Shown here piece after piece: positions 7,512 to 16,117 of a stretch of 64,000 bases of DNA. The stretch comes from Lachnospiraceae bacterium. Lineage in GTDB: Bacteria; Bacillota; Clostridia; Lachnospirales; Lachnospiraceae. The position numbers and the translations under genes are program-made. Position 1 is the stretch's first letter, and the number at the start of each line of letters is the position of its first letter. The DNA is taken from the NCBI GenBank assembly GCA_013316825.1, contig WSLY01000002.1, positions 155,378 to 219,377 on the forward strand, read 5' to 3'. The notes beneath the pieces are model-generated. The model saw nothing but the letters and a program-made list of their open reading frames with translations, was not told the DNA's origin and ran no database searches.

Positions 7512-9878
7512 TTAACCTTCCTGTCGTAGCTCTATTCTGCCCTTCTTTTTTTCTGACGGAATCATAAGTGCCAGTACCAGAAGAAAACCAAAGCCTGTTG
7601 GAATATAGGGAAGAAATACCCATTCTACCAGCCCGCAGATACCAAAAACCGCCAAAACGCCAAGGGGGATAAGCGCCGTGCTTTCTTCTTTGTGATGCAT
7701 AAAATAGAAAATACTCTTTATCCCTGCAAAAACGCAAAATAGAATAAAGAAAATCCCTGCGCCAATTCCAAAATCATGCGCCACCTGTATCAATACGTTA
7801 TGGGCATGTCCCGTTTCGTGTCCGTCCGCAGTTTTTAAGCTGACCGTTTCATGTCCTTCCCAATTTAACTGGTTTAAATAGAGCTTATAGATATCCAGCC
7901 TGCCGTTACTGTATCGGTTTACCTCTTCCCATTTTTTATCCCCTGCCGTTTCCAAGCTCTGCGCGCCCTCCGGAGTTTCTTCTAAGTCCTCCTGACCGCT
8001 CGCACCGATTCGGCCGTGTGCAAACCCGAAAAACTTTGAAACGGTAATAAACCGAAAAGAATCCCATTCCTCTCCCTTTTTTATGGAATCCTGAAACCAT
8101 TCAATCTCGTACGTAAAAGGGTTTCCCACCACCGCAGGCACTATCCGGCATGCCGTAAAGACAATGGGGAAAAAGCAAACTCCCGTTATTACCAGCAGCA
8201 ATACTCTCCTGGCAAAGCCTATGATACCGTCTTTCGATTGAAACACCGTTGTCAGGACACATATTACCGGACATATGATGAACGCTGCAAACAGGCCTGT
8301 GCGGGAAACGGTTAAAAGCAAAAAAGACGCCGACATCCCTATCAGCCATAATTCCTTCCACGCCGCCTTTAACGTCCGCTTTTCTTTATAAACCGCCATA
8401 AACCGTATCACTGCCAATACCAGCACAAAAACCATATAAACGGCTGTCATGGTTACGGTATGAAATACGCCCGGATACCGCGTATAGATAAAATTATGAA
8501 AAGGACGGTAAAGCATGGCATATATACTGCTGCATACAAAATGAATCAGCACCCCGTTTGAAAAATGCTTTAAATACTGCTGCACGCCGCCCTTATAAAT
8601 AATGCGTATTGCAAAAATTCCCCAGAAAACAGCTATGTCTATCGGCCATACCCGTCCGTTCCGGTTTATCACCATCCACGCAATCAGTACTGCAAATGCC
8701 GCTGTATAAACCTTCGATACCTTACTTCTTTCCTTTCTGTCCCATATCAGAATCCGCACCGTATTTAAAATCAAAATTCCGCACAGAATAAAATACAGCG
8801 CATTGCCTTTATAAATTTCCCAATTTTCTAAGTCCGCTTTATTCTGCTGTAAATAATAAATACCGCCGCCGATTGCAAAAACCAGATAAACCGCATGATA
8901 CCAGTTTACGATTTCTTTCTTTGTATATCCGCAGATGATTGCGATTGCAAAACAGGCAAGCACATAATTCGATGCAAGCTTTTGTTCCTTCGAAGACAAC
9001 GCATTCAGATAGCGGATGCCGCCATGCATGACGCCTGCAAAGGCAAGCGATTGCAATAGGGTCCGAATCCATTTCGCCAATTCTTTTTGGGATATCTTCT
9101 CTTCCTGTAAAGCTTCTCTTTTAAAAAGCAGGCTATAAAGTGAAAACAAAAGAAACAGCAATATGCCTGCTCCATAAAACAGAATATCTTCCCAGTTTTC
9201 AGAAAACTTTTTCTCAAAAATCACATTCCAGAGCCCCCATACGGCAGCTCCCGTGACAAAAACGCTCAGCGCAGCCCTGAGCCCCCAGTCCGCTCTCACC
9301 TGACAGGTATTTTTTCGAAGCAGAAATTCCGCCGCACAAAATAATAATGCCCCCGCCGACAATAGGCACAGCGCATAGACCGCATACTGTCCTTTCGTAA
9401 AATAAGCCCTGTATTCATAGCGGGTGTCCAAATTTACCCCGTCACGCATGGAAAACAGCAATTCCACATTTGGGTTCTCCACCGTAAAATAATACACCTG
9501 TCCAATCTGCAAATCAGAGCCTATTGTAACCCTGCAGGTTCCCGGTATGGTAAGCTTGTCTATCACATAGCTCTTCTCTTCTATCTTTTGCATATTCGCA
9601 TCAAAGAGCCGGAACACCAGTCTCCCCGTTTTTTCCTCCGGTGTCAGTTCTTCGTTATAAATATAAAAACTGACAGAAGAAAGTTCACCTGCCAGCGGGA
9701 CAAACCCCTGCATCACGGTGGCTTCATTGGATATAATTGTCATGGAATTCTCGTCTATCGCCCCTTCCGCATGCATAGGGCGTATGATTTTTAAAGGCCA
9801 CACGAGTGCAATGGCGGTCATTATCAGGAGCAATACCATGGATTGCACTGCCCTTTTTAGCGATATACTCGTCTTCAA
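7512..9878 (-). CDS. O-antigen ligase/polymerase-like membrane protein (Wzy/WaaL type)
   Basis: This 788-residue membrane protein starts with one hydrophobic helix and an extracytoplasmic domain (about residues 35-160, beta-rich, with TGRLVFRLFDANMQKIEEKS). About a dozen membrane segments follow. Near residues 680-720 is a loop with GHETGHAHNVLIQVAHDFG, matching the His-rich GHAHN motif of O-antigen ligases and Wzy polymerases before the last membrane helices. The start appears to be TTG at 9878, with AGGG eight bases upstream; the first ATG inside is further in. It most likely polymerises or ligates the repeat unit made by the genes following it. The N-terminal outer domain is larger than in typical members. 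Polymerase and ligase cannot be distinguished by eye. Confidence 0.8.
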   Translation of the reverse strand: MKTSISLKRAVQSMVLLLIMTAIALVWPLKIIRPMHAEGAIDENSMTIISNEATVMQGFVPLAGELSSVSFYIYNEELTPEEKTGRLVFRLFDANMQKIEEKSYVIDKLTIPGTCRVTIGSDLQIGQVYYFTVENPNVELLFSMRDGVNLDTRYEYRAYFTKGQYAVYALCLLSAGALLFCAAEFLLRKNTCQVRADWGLRAALSVFVTGAAVWGLWNVIFEKKFSENWEDILFYGAGILLFLLFSLYSLLFKREALQEEKISQKELAKWIRTLLQSLAFAGVMHGGIRYLNALSSKEQKLASNYVLACFAIAIICGYTKKEIVNWYHAVYLVFAIGGGIYYLQQNKADLENWEIYKGNALYFILCGILILNTVRILIWDRKERSKVSKVYTAAFAVLIAWMVINRNGRVWPIDIAVFWGIFAIRIIYKGGVQQYLKHFSNGVLIHFVCSSIYAMLYRPFHNFIYTRYPGVFHTVTMTAVYMVFVLVLAVIRFMAVYKEKRTLKAAWKELWLIGMSASFLLLTVSRTGLFAAFIICPVICVLTTVFQSKDGIIGFARRVLLLVITGVCFFPIVFTACRIVPAVVGNPFTYEIEWFQDSIKKGEEWDSFRFITVSKFFGFAHGRIGASGQEDLEETPEGAQSLETAGDKKWEEVNRYSNGRLDIYKLYLNQLNWEGHETVSLKTADGHETGHAHNVLIQVAHDFGIGAGIFFILFCVFAGIKSIFYFMHHKEESTALIPLGVLAVFGICGLVEWVFLPYIPTGFGFLLVLALMIPSEKKKGRIELRQEG

Positions 9879-9965
9879 CTACTCTTCCCTTCTCATCCTT
9901 TATATAATTTCCACTTATCCTTGATAGTATAGCACAGTTACCGCCTCTTTACAACAAACTGCCAT

Positions 9966-10904
9966 TTATCTTGCCTGCTGCTTCTTCTGCTCTGCCACCC
10001 TGTTCAGCCTGTATTCAAAATCTCTTCTGTCCTTCCACATAGATTCTGCCAGAATCAAACCTGCAAACAGCGATTGCAGCGCAGCCAGCATCAAAAAGCC
10101 GCTCACAATCAGCGTCGGAAACCGCGGCACTAAGCCCGTACGGAAATATTCCGCCAGTATAGGAATAAACATAATAACTGAAGCAGACGCCAATATCAGG
10201 CTGATAATCCCAAAAAAGACCAGCGGCTTATAGGTTTTAAACAACTGCACAATCTTCCACAAAACCTTAATCCCGTCAGAATACGTATTCAGCTTCGATA
10301 CGCTTCCCTCCGGTCTGTCCCTATAGTCCACAACAACATTATCCACCTGCATACGGTAATTGACCGCATGTATTGTCATTTCCGTCTCTATCTGAAAGCC
10401 CGAAGAAAAAACCGGAAAGGTTTTCACAAATTCATAGCTAAACGCTCTGTACCCCGTCATAATATCCTTAATATCAGAGGAAAACAATCGGTTGATAGAA
10501 GTCCGCACCAGACTGTTCCCAAAGTTATGAAAGGGACGTTTGTTTTCCGTAAAGTATGTAGAAGAAAGCCTGTCCCCCACTACCATATCCGCATGGTATT
10601 TTAAACACCTGTCCGTCATTTCCCGCGCACAGTCAAGCGGATATGTATCGTCTCCGTCTATCATCAAATAGCACTCCGCATCGATTTCCCGAAACATCCG
10701 TCTTACTACATTACCCTTCCCCTGCTTATACTCATGCCGCACCACTGCCCCGGCAGCCTGCGCAATCTCCGCCGTCCTGTCAGTCGAATTATTATCGTAA
10801 ACATAAATGACGGCATCCTCCAAGACCGCCTTTGCATCCTTTATCACTTTCTCTATGGTCTTTTCCTCATTATAACAAGGTATCAATACTGCTATTTTGT
10901 CCAT
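9966..10904 (-). CDS. Glycosyltransferase family 2, polyprenyl-phosphate sugar synthase (GtrB/DPM1-like)
   Basis: 312 residues. The GT2 domain opens with AVLIPCYNEEKTIEKVI, has YDNNSTDRT and the metal-binding MIDGDDTYPLD, then DIMTGYRAFSYEF in the acceptor region. Two hydrophobic helices at about residues 228-290 anchor it in the membrane, as in GtrB and ArnC. Such enzymes move a sugar from a nucleotide donor to polyprenyl phosphate for use by GT-C enzymes outside. It lies between the SGNH/MBOAT cassette and the polymerase-like gene on the same strand. One of three such enzymes in the window; the sugar is unknown. Confidence 0.87.
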   Translation of the reverse strand: MDKIAVLIPCYNEEKTIEKVIKDAKAVLEDAVIYVYDNNSTDRTAEIAQAAGAVVRHEYKQGKGNVVRRMFREIDAECYLMIDGDDTYPLDCAREMTDRCLKYHADMVVGDRLSSTYFTENKRPFHNFGNSLVRTSINRLFSSDIKDIMTGYRAFSYEFVKTFPVFSSGFQIETEMTIHAVNYRMQVDNVVVDYRDRPEGSVSKLNTYSDGIKVLWKIVQLFKTYKPLVFFGIISLILASASVIMFIPILAEYFRTGLVPRFPTLIVSGFLMLAALQSLFAGLILAESMWKDRRDFEYRLNRVAEQKKQQAR

Positions 10905-10975
10905 ATCCCTCTTCCTTTCTCCTTATGCATCCTTGCCAATAAACCCGTTCCTCATACCAAAATCAGCATCCGTCC

Positions 10976-12052
10976 TTATTCATTCTCCGCCGCCGCATCA
11001 TACTCCCCGTTTAATATCTTGGCATTTATCGTTTCCAGCGCCTCCTTCTGACATTCCTGCCAATATACATATGCCTCATCCCATGCGCCGTATTTTTTAT
11101 CTCCCCGCCTGTCTGTAAGCGCATAATGTGTTGTCAGATATTCCCCCAAAAAGGCAGTACACTTCTCCGCACCGGAAGCGTTGGTATGACTGCCCCCGTC
11201 ATAATAGTCCGTGGCAAAATCAATTTCCAGCTCGTCATAGTAGTCATTCAAATTCAAATATGGATATCCGTATGCCGTAATGATATTTTCCATATAATTA
11301 AATTTCTTCTGCATGTCCTCGTCCAGCACCATGGGCGACACAATAAACAGCGCTTCCAGATCTTTCTCCTGCAAATATGCCAGCAGTGTCCGCAGGTTTT
11401 CCTCCTGCTCTGACGGAATTGCCGTCTGCTCCGTCACCATACTGTAATCAGCACCCTCCCCGGGCAGCACCTTATCGCTCATCACATACCCTTTCAAGGG
11501 ATGCAGCCTTTCGTACCGGAATGCCGTGTACTGGTCAGGAAGAACCAAGGTCTTCCAATTGGAATGGTATTTGAAAATATCAAAATAATACGTATACCGC
11601 TCCGCCACATCCGGCACAAGACGATTAATCAGGCGGATTCGATTCCACGAATACTTCATATTGTCCGTAACGCCTCGCACATACGCCATATTTTCCGCCA
11701 TCGCGTCGTCTTCATACGCATACATCCGAAGTTCAAAGATAAACAATTCGGGAGACTGGGTTTTCAACGCCTCTTCCACCAGATATACCGCCGCCTCCGG
11801 CTTCTGCACATTGCTGGAAAGCGGATACATGGCAACCCCGTATTCCCCCCACAGCTTTGGGGCTGCATAAAACGGATATACCGGACTGGAGCCAATCATA
11901 ACAACGTCAACCGTATTTTTCGGCTCCGCGTAAAAGCCGACAAAAATTTCCTTGATATCGCCGTTCGTCCGCAGCATATAAGTAAGCGATTGCAATATGA
12001 CAAGAAATATAAGAACAAATAAAACTGCCTTTGCAGCCTGCTTTCCTTTCAT
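10976..12052 (-). CDS. SGNH-fold partner protein of MBOAT acyltransferase (DltD/AlgX-like role)
   Basis: A 358-residue protein with one N-terminal membrane anchor (about residues 8-26) and an outer domain. VDVVMIGSSPVYP places a candidate nucleophile at Ser55/Ser56, and DGGSHTNASG near residues 285-294 supplies the Asp and His expected of an SGNH hydrolase/transferase. It follows the MBOAT gene by nine bases. In known systems (DltB/DltD, AlgI/AlgJ-X, PatA/PatB) the MBOAT protein passes an acyl group across the membrane and an SGNH partner places it on the polymer. The same role is inferred here. Overall similarity to named families is low, so no symbol is given. Confidence 0.72.
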   Translation of the reverse strand: MKGKQAAKAVLFVLIFLVILQSLTYMLRTNGDIKEIFVGFYAEPKNTVDVVMIGSSPVYPFYAAPKLWGEYGVAMYPLSSNVQKPEAAVYLVEEALKTQSPELFIFELRMYAYEDDAMAENMAYVRGVTDNMKYSWNRIRLINRLVPDVAERYTYYFDIFKYHSNWKTLVLPDQYTAFRYERLHPLKGYVMSDKVLPGEGADYSMVTEQTAIPSEQEENLRTLLAYLQEKDLEALFIVSPMVLDEDMQKKFNYMENIITAYGYPYLNLNDYYDELEIDFATDYYDGGSHTNASGAEKCTAFLGEYLTTHYALTDRRGDKKYGAWDEAYVYWQECQKEALETINAKILNGEYDAAAENE

Positions 12053-12061
12053 GACAGCCTC

Positions 12062-13591
12062 CTAAAATCCCTGATATATAAATTCCACCGCGCTGTAACC
12101 CGGTCCGTAATAGCCAAGCAGTATCACATAAAACAGCAGCGCATACCAAATCCCCCAGCGTATTACAATATTTTTCCGCGCAATCCGCTCCCGTACTCCT
12201 TCTTTTTGCTGTAATAGCGATACCGCAAATAAAATCAGCAGGGATACGGCAGCAATGGTAAACTCAATAAAGTCCAGGCCAAGTAAAAACAGGGAACCGT
12301 CAAACAGCACCCCTATATTCCCCACGCAAAACGCACTTGCCAGCATATGACACGCGGCGGCAGTAGAATCCGCCCTGAAAAACACAAAGCCGATATTGGC
12401 GAGTAAAAAAGTCCTTAGCACCCGCCACCCGTTCACAAACCAGCCGTCACTGTTTATGCGGCACTTCTGCATAATCCTTCCGTATACGGGATTCAAAAGC
12501 TCTCCCATTACAATATAGAACCAATGCAGCAGTCCGGAGCCTATCACAAACTTCCAGTCCCCTCCATGCCAAATTCCCACGGTAAACCATAGGATAAACA
12601 TGGCGGCAAAAGTAGTAAGCTGTTTTCCCCTCTTCTTGCCGAATTTTTCTTTGCATTTCCTGCCCAGCTTTGAAAACACCTGCGTTCTGAGAAGCGGATA
12701 AAAAACATATTCTCTCATCCATACGCCAAGCGTAATATGCCATCTCCGCCAATACTCCGAAATCGTTTTGGCAAAGAAAGGCCTTTCAAAATTTTCCGGC
12801 AGCTTCAAGCCAAAGGTCTGGGAAATTCCCAACGCAATGTCCATTCCGCCCGAGAAATTGGTATATAGCTGAAAGGCATAGCAGATTGTCGCTATCCAAA
12901 TATAAACGCCGCTGTAACCCAGATAATTGTCGTAAACCGTATTGACTACCAGATTCATGCGTTCTGAAATCACCAGCGTCTTAAAAAAGCCCCACAACAT
13001 TCTTTGGAAGCCAAATGTAACCTGCTTATAATCGAAAGGATGCGGTTGGAAAAACTGTTCTCCATCCTCCCTGTAACGAAGAACCGGTCCGAATAATATG
13101 GCTGGAAAATACATACCGTAAAGCGCCATTTTAAAGAAGTTTTTCTGAGGTTCGGCAATTTGATTGTAAACATCGATGACGTAGCCGAGAATAGAAAACG
13201 TATAGAAAGAAATGCCAAGCGGTATCAAAAAATGAAATCCGGAAATAACGTTTTGCTTCCATCCCAAAATTCCCATAACACCGTTGATGGTATTGATTCC
13301 AAAATTAACATATTTTAACACAAACAGGCTGCCAATCAGCAGCAATATCACAAAAACAAGCGCCGTCCGCCTTTTTCTGCCGTCGCTCGTTCTTCCCATA
13401 ACAAAAATACCTGCATACGCCGTCAGACACGCCGCCAGCGGATACAGAATCAAAATTCCGTTTCCGGACAACAAATAATACGCGATGCTTGACACCAACA
13501 AAAATACCCATTGCAATTTTGCCGGAATCAGGTAATATATAATTAATATACATGCATAAAAACATAAAAAATAAAAGGATGTAAATGACAT
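12062..13591 (-). CDS. MBOAT family O-acyltransferase (AlgI/DltB-like)
   Basis: 509 residues with about eleven membrane segments. The conserved MBOAT signature is clear: EYWRRWHITLGVWMREYVFYPL (His285) and, downstream, FTVGIWHGGDWKFV with the catalytic His342. FSGGMDIALGIS is also typical of AlgI/DltB. These proteins accept an acyl group from a cytoplasmic thioester, often on an acyl carrier protein, and hand it across the membrane to a glycan. Here an ACP gene and an FkbH-like gene lie just upstream on the same strand and an SGNH partner just downstream. AGGA precedes the ATG by six bases. Only 38 bases separate it from the divergent VOC gene, so its transcription may depend on read-through from the FkbH-ACP genes. 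Confidence 0.92.
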   Translation of the reverse strand: MSFTSFYFLCFYACILIIYYLIPAKLQWVFLLVSSIAYYLLSGNGILILYPLAACLTAYAGIFVMGRTSDGRKRRTALVFVILLLIGSLFVLKYVNFGINTINGVMGILGWKQNVISGFHFLIPLGISFYTFSILGYVIDVYNQIAEPQKNFFKMALYGMYFPAILFGPVLRYREDGEQFFQPHPFDYKQVTFGFQRMLWGFFKTLVISERMNLVVNTVYDNYLGYSGVYIWIATICYAFQLYTNFSGGMDIALGISQTFGLKLPENFERPFFAKTISEYWRRWHITLGVWMREYVFYPLLRTQVFSKLGRKCKEKFGKKRGKQLTTFAAMFILWFTVGIWHGGDWKFVIGSGLLHWFYIVMGELLNPVYGRIMQKCRINSDGWFVNGWRVLRTFLLANIGFVFFRADSTAAACHMLASAFCVGNIGVLFDGSLFLLGLDFIEFTIAAVSLLILFAVSLLQQKEGVRERIARKNIVIRWGIWYALLFYVILLGYYGPGYSAVEFIYQGF

Positions 13592-13629
13592 AACATGTCC
13601 TTTCCAAATCAGTACAAGGAGAAACGCTC

Positions 13630-14031
13630 ATGCTTCCTTTCAAAATACACCATATCGGGTATTTAGTCAAAAAAATTGATGCTGCCATACGCGACTTTGC
13701 ACAGTTGGGGTACGTGGTGACGCAAAATACCGTTTTTGACAGCTTTCGCAAAATTCACATTTGCTTTATGGAAAAAGATGGCTATGTGATAGAGCTTGTT
13801 TCTCCTGCGGATGAAAATTCCATAGTAGCCGGCTTGTTAAAGAAATACAAAAATACGCCTTATCATATCTGCTATGAAACAGCTTCTTTTGAAAAGGATT
13901 TTGCTTACCTCACCGAACACGGCTTTACTGCCATCGACTCTCCCACGCCGGCGCCCGCCATCGACGGCAGGCGCGTGGTTTTCCTGATGAGCGCTTCTAT
14001 CGGCATGATAGAACTTCTGGAAGCATTTTAA
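13630..14031 (+). CDS. VOC (glyoxalase/methylmalonyl-CoA epimerase-like) small protein
   Basis: 133 residues, a single VOC-superfamily unit: KIHHIGYLVKKIDAAIRDF at the start (first metal-ligand strand), YVIELVSPADENS in the middle, PYHICYETASFEKDF as the second half, and GMIELLEAF at the end carrying the last glutamate. AAGGAG lies seven bases before the ATG. It is the only plus-strand gene between 1 and 17,305, and its stop overlaps the convergent ACP gene by four bases. Both MBOAT and ACP-FkbH genes flank it, so a role in shaping the acyl group is possible. The enzyme reaction is not known; epimerase, lyase and dioxygenase activities all occur in this fold. Confidence 0.8.
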   Translation: MLPFKIHHIGYLVKKIDAAIRDFAQLGYVVTQNTVFDSFRKIHICFMEKDGYVIELVSPADENSIVAGLLKKYKNTPYHICYETASFEKDFAYLTEHGFTAIDSPTPAPAIDGRRVVFLMSASIGMIELLEAF

Positions 14032-14270
14032 TCCATCCGGCTTACAATAATATCCACCATTTCTCCCACATTTTTCATGGTGACAACCTGTCCCATGGAA
14101 AATTTGATGCCAAATTCCTGCTCTATCGCCGCAATCAGATTGATATGCTCCAGAGAATCCCAGTCCTCGATATCATCTGCGGTTGTACTATCGTTTACCT
14201 CAATTTCCTCGTCATCAAAAACATCCCTGAATACCCCGTTCAATTTTTCATATACGGTTTCTCTTGTCAT
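14028..14270 (-). CDS. Acyl carrier protein
   Basis: An 80-residue acidic protein with the phosphopantetheine site at Ser39 in DWDSLEHINLIAAIEQEFG, the classic DSL motif followed by the recognition helix. It is distinct from a fatty-acid AcpP in its surroundings: it begins inside the last codons of an FkbH-like gene (ATGA overlap), with no fatty-acid genes nearby. FkbH enzymes load a glyceryl group from 1,3-bisphosphoglycerate onto such carriers. The ACP is therefore the likely acyl donor for the MBOAT enzyme at 12,062-13,591 (inference). Confidence 0.93.
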   Translation of the reverse strand: MTRETVYEKLNGVFRDVFDDEEIEVNDSTTADDIEDWDSLEHINLIAAIEQEFGIKFSMGQVVTMKNVGEMVDIIVSRMD

Positions 14271-16051
14271 GCTTCTACCACCTTTATCACCTTATTTTTA
14301 TTTTCATAGTCTGCTTCTATCTTATAATACCACACCGTGCCGCCCGTTTCATCCGTTTTTTCGAGCGTAAAACCCATCAGCGCATAGAACCCTTCCACCA
14401 TCTTGTTTTTGGCGGTCGGGTAATAATACCCTTTTATCTCCTTTATGCCCGCTTTTGCACAGGTGTGCGCCAATGTGTCCAGCATGGCATACTCCATATC
14501 TCTTTTCAGGACGCGGCAGCTCATCAGCCACAAGTCCATATGCAGTATCTCTTTTTCCCTGTGTCCAATCAGAACGGACACCACGCCGTTATCGCCAAAC
14601 TTATCCTCCAGCTTTCCATAAAGCGTAATATATGCATTATCCGCCGCAATCTGCTCAAGCTCCGCCTGTGTATACCGCCTTGTCGTCAGGTTAAACTGAT
14701 TGCTTTTGTTGGTAAGCTGTGCAATCCGCGCCATGTAAAGCGGCTCAAAAGGCTTTATGGTTCCCTTCATCGCAAGGGAATGAAGGTAATCCTCATAACT
14801 CCCGAAGCTTTCCTGTTCTTTCTTTCGCTCCAGATTCGCCTTGTACATCTCGCTGCGTAGCCTATCGTCCTGCGAAAGACTTGTCACCTCAAAGAAACCG
14901 GAACGGTCAAGAACCCTGATATACTGCTCGGGGCTGTCCATCCTTGGCACGGCGACCCCGGACAGGCTGCTTCTTACAATTTCCCGCTCCGCCGGATTGT
15001 CATCCACAAAGACAAGACTGTCCTGCATAATATTTAATTCCGAAGCTATCTGCGCCACATTTTTGCTCTTTGGCTCCCAGTTTGCCTTTATCAGCACAAA
15101 ATCCTCCGGCTTTAGTATCCCGTCCGGATGCATAAGCCCCGCCATGGCGTTTTCTTCCTCATTTTTGGAGCTGACATTCAGCATAATGCCGATATCCTTC
15201 TGCCGCTTCAGATATTCCTGAAACTCCGAATACACCTGCCCCATGGAGGTTTCCTGCCCAATCTCCAGATTTTCCGCGCCGTCATCGCCCACAACGCCAC
15301 CCCAGAGCGTATTATCCAAGTCCAAAACCAGCGCCTTTTTGTTTTTCCCGTAGACAGACTTTATGATATTGGCAACATTGAAGCTCAGTACCGGAACCGC
15401 CGGCAGGCAGAGCGCATACTTGTACATATGCCAGTAAAAAGAATCCGCCCATCGGTCCAGTCCATAGCAGGCAGAAAGATACGCGATATCATTGATATAA
15501 AAATGATTGTGTTCTCTTGCATACTGATAAAATCTTTCATTCAGCCGGTTTAAAAAGGAAATCCTGCCATGTATATCAGACGCTTCCTTATTGCCCAAAA
15601 GCCTGTACGCGGGCATCTCAAAATTGTTCTGGATAACGGGACAGTGATAGCTTTTCTGAAGCTTGTCCCACATCACCTCGTAATGGCGGTAAGTCTCGCC
15701 CAAAACAAAGTCTACCGCCTCCTCCGTATCCGATAGCTGCGGATATTCCTGTATGTTCCTGTTGCTTGTATGAATATAAATGATATCCGGACCAAATGCC
15801 GCAAGCGCTGCATTATCAAACATGGCATCCTGCCAGTACTGCGCATATTCGGACTCGTAAAACTGAGGCTCTATCCCGTAATGCAGCAAAAAAAGTTCCA
15901 GCACCTTCACGATATCATGCGTGGTGCTCCCGCCCAAAACCGCAATCTTTTTTTTGATTCGCGTCGTTTTTTCCTCAAGAAGCGCCTTTTTTATGCTCTT
16001 TGCTTTTTTTAAAATGTATTCACTGTCAAAAGGATATTCCAGTTCCTGCAT
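14267..16051 (-). CDS. FkbH-like HAD-IIIC protein, putative glyceryl-ACP synthase
   Basis: 594 residues in three parts. An N-terminal domain (about 1-225) has an SGNH-like start IAVLGGSTTHDI. The HAD-IIIC phosphatase-like domain follows, with the nucleophile motif ALVLDLDNTLWGGVVGDDG (Asp244 and Asp246), and later FVDDNPAEREIV. The C-terminal part (about 430-590) resembles a GNAT domain, with KSNQFNLTTRRYT and AKNKMVEGFYALMGF. FkbH proteins of polyketide pathways dephosphorylate 1,3-bisphosphoglycerate-derived intermediates and load glycerate on an ACP. The translationally coupled ACP gene fits this. Related HAD-IIIC/ACP pairs occur in other surface-glycan loci. The actual acyl group here is unproven. 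Confidence 0.88.
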   Translation of the reverse strand: MQELEYPFDSEYILKKAKSIKKALLEEKTTRIKKKIAVLGGSTTHDIVKVLELFLLHYGIEPQFYESEYAQYWQDAMFDNAALAAFGPDIIYIHTSNRNIQEYPQLSDTEEAVDFVLGETYRHYEVMWDKLQKSYHCPVIQNNFEMPAYRLLGNKEASDIHGRISFLNRLNERFYQYAREHNHFYINDIAYLSACYGLDRWADSFYWHMYKYALCLPAVPVLSFNVANIIKSVYGKNKKALVLDLDNTLWGGVVGDDGAENLEIGQETSMGQVYSEFQEYLKRQKDIGIMLNVSSKNEEENAMAGLMHPDGILKPEDFVLIKANWEPKSKNVAQIASELNIMQDSLVFVDDNPAEREIVRSSLSGVAVPRMDSPEQYIRVLDRSGFFEVTSLSQDDRLRSEMYKANLERKKEQESFGSYEDYLHSLAMKGTIKPFEPLYMARIAQLTNKSNQFNLTTRRYTQAELEQIAADNAYITLYGKLEDKFGDNGVVSVLIGHREKEILHMDLWLMSCRVLKRDMEYAMLDTLAHTCAKAGIKEIKGYYYPTAKNKMVEGFYALMGFTLEKTDETGGTVWYYKIEADYENKNKVIKVVEA

Positions 16052-16117
16052 GTTCCCTCCGATTCTATTGTTTCGGTGTTTTTCTCTTTCCTTATCATTC
16101 CCCTCTTCAGACAGTCC

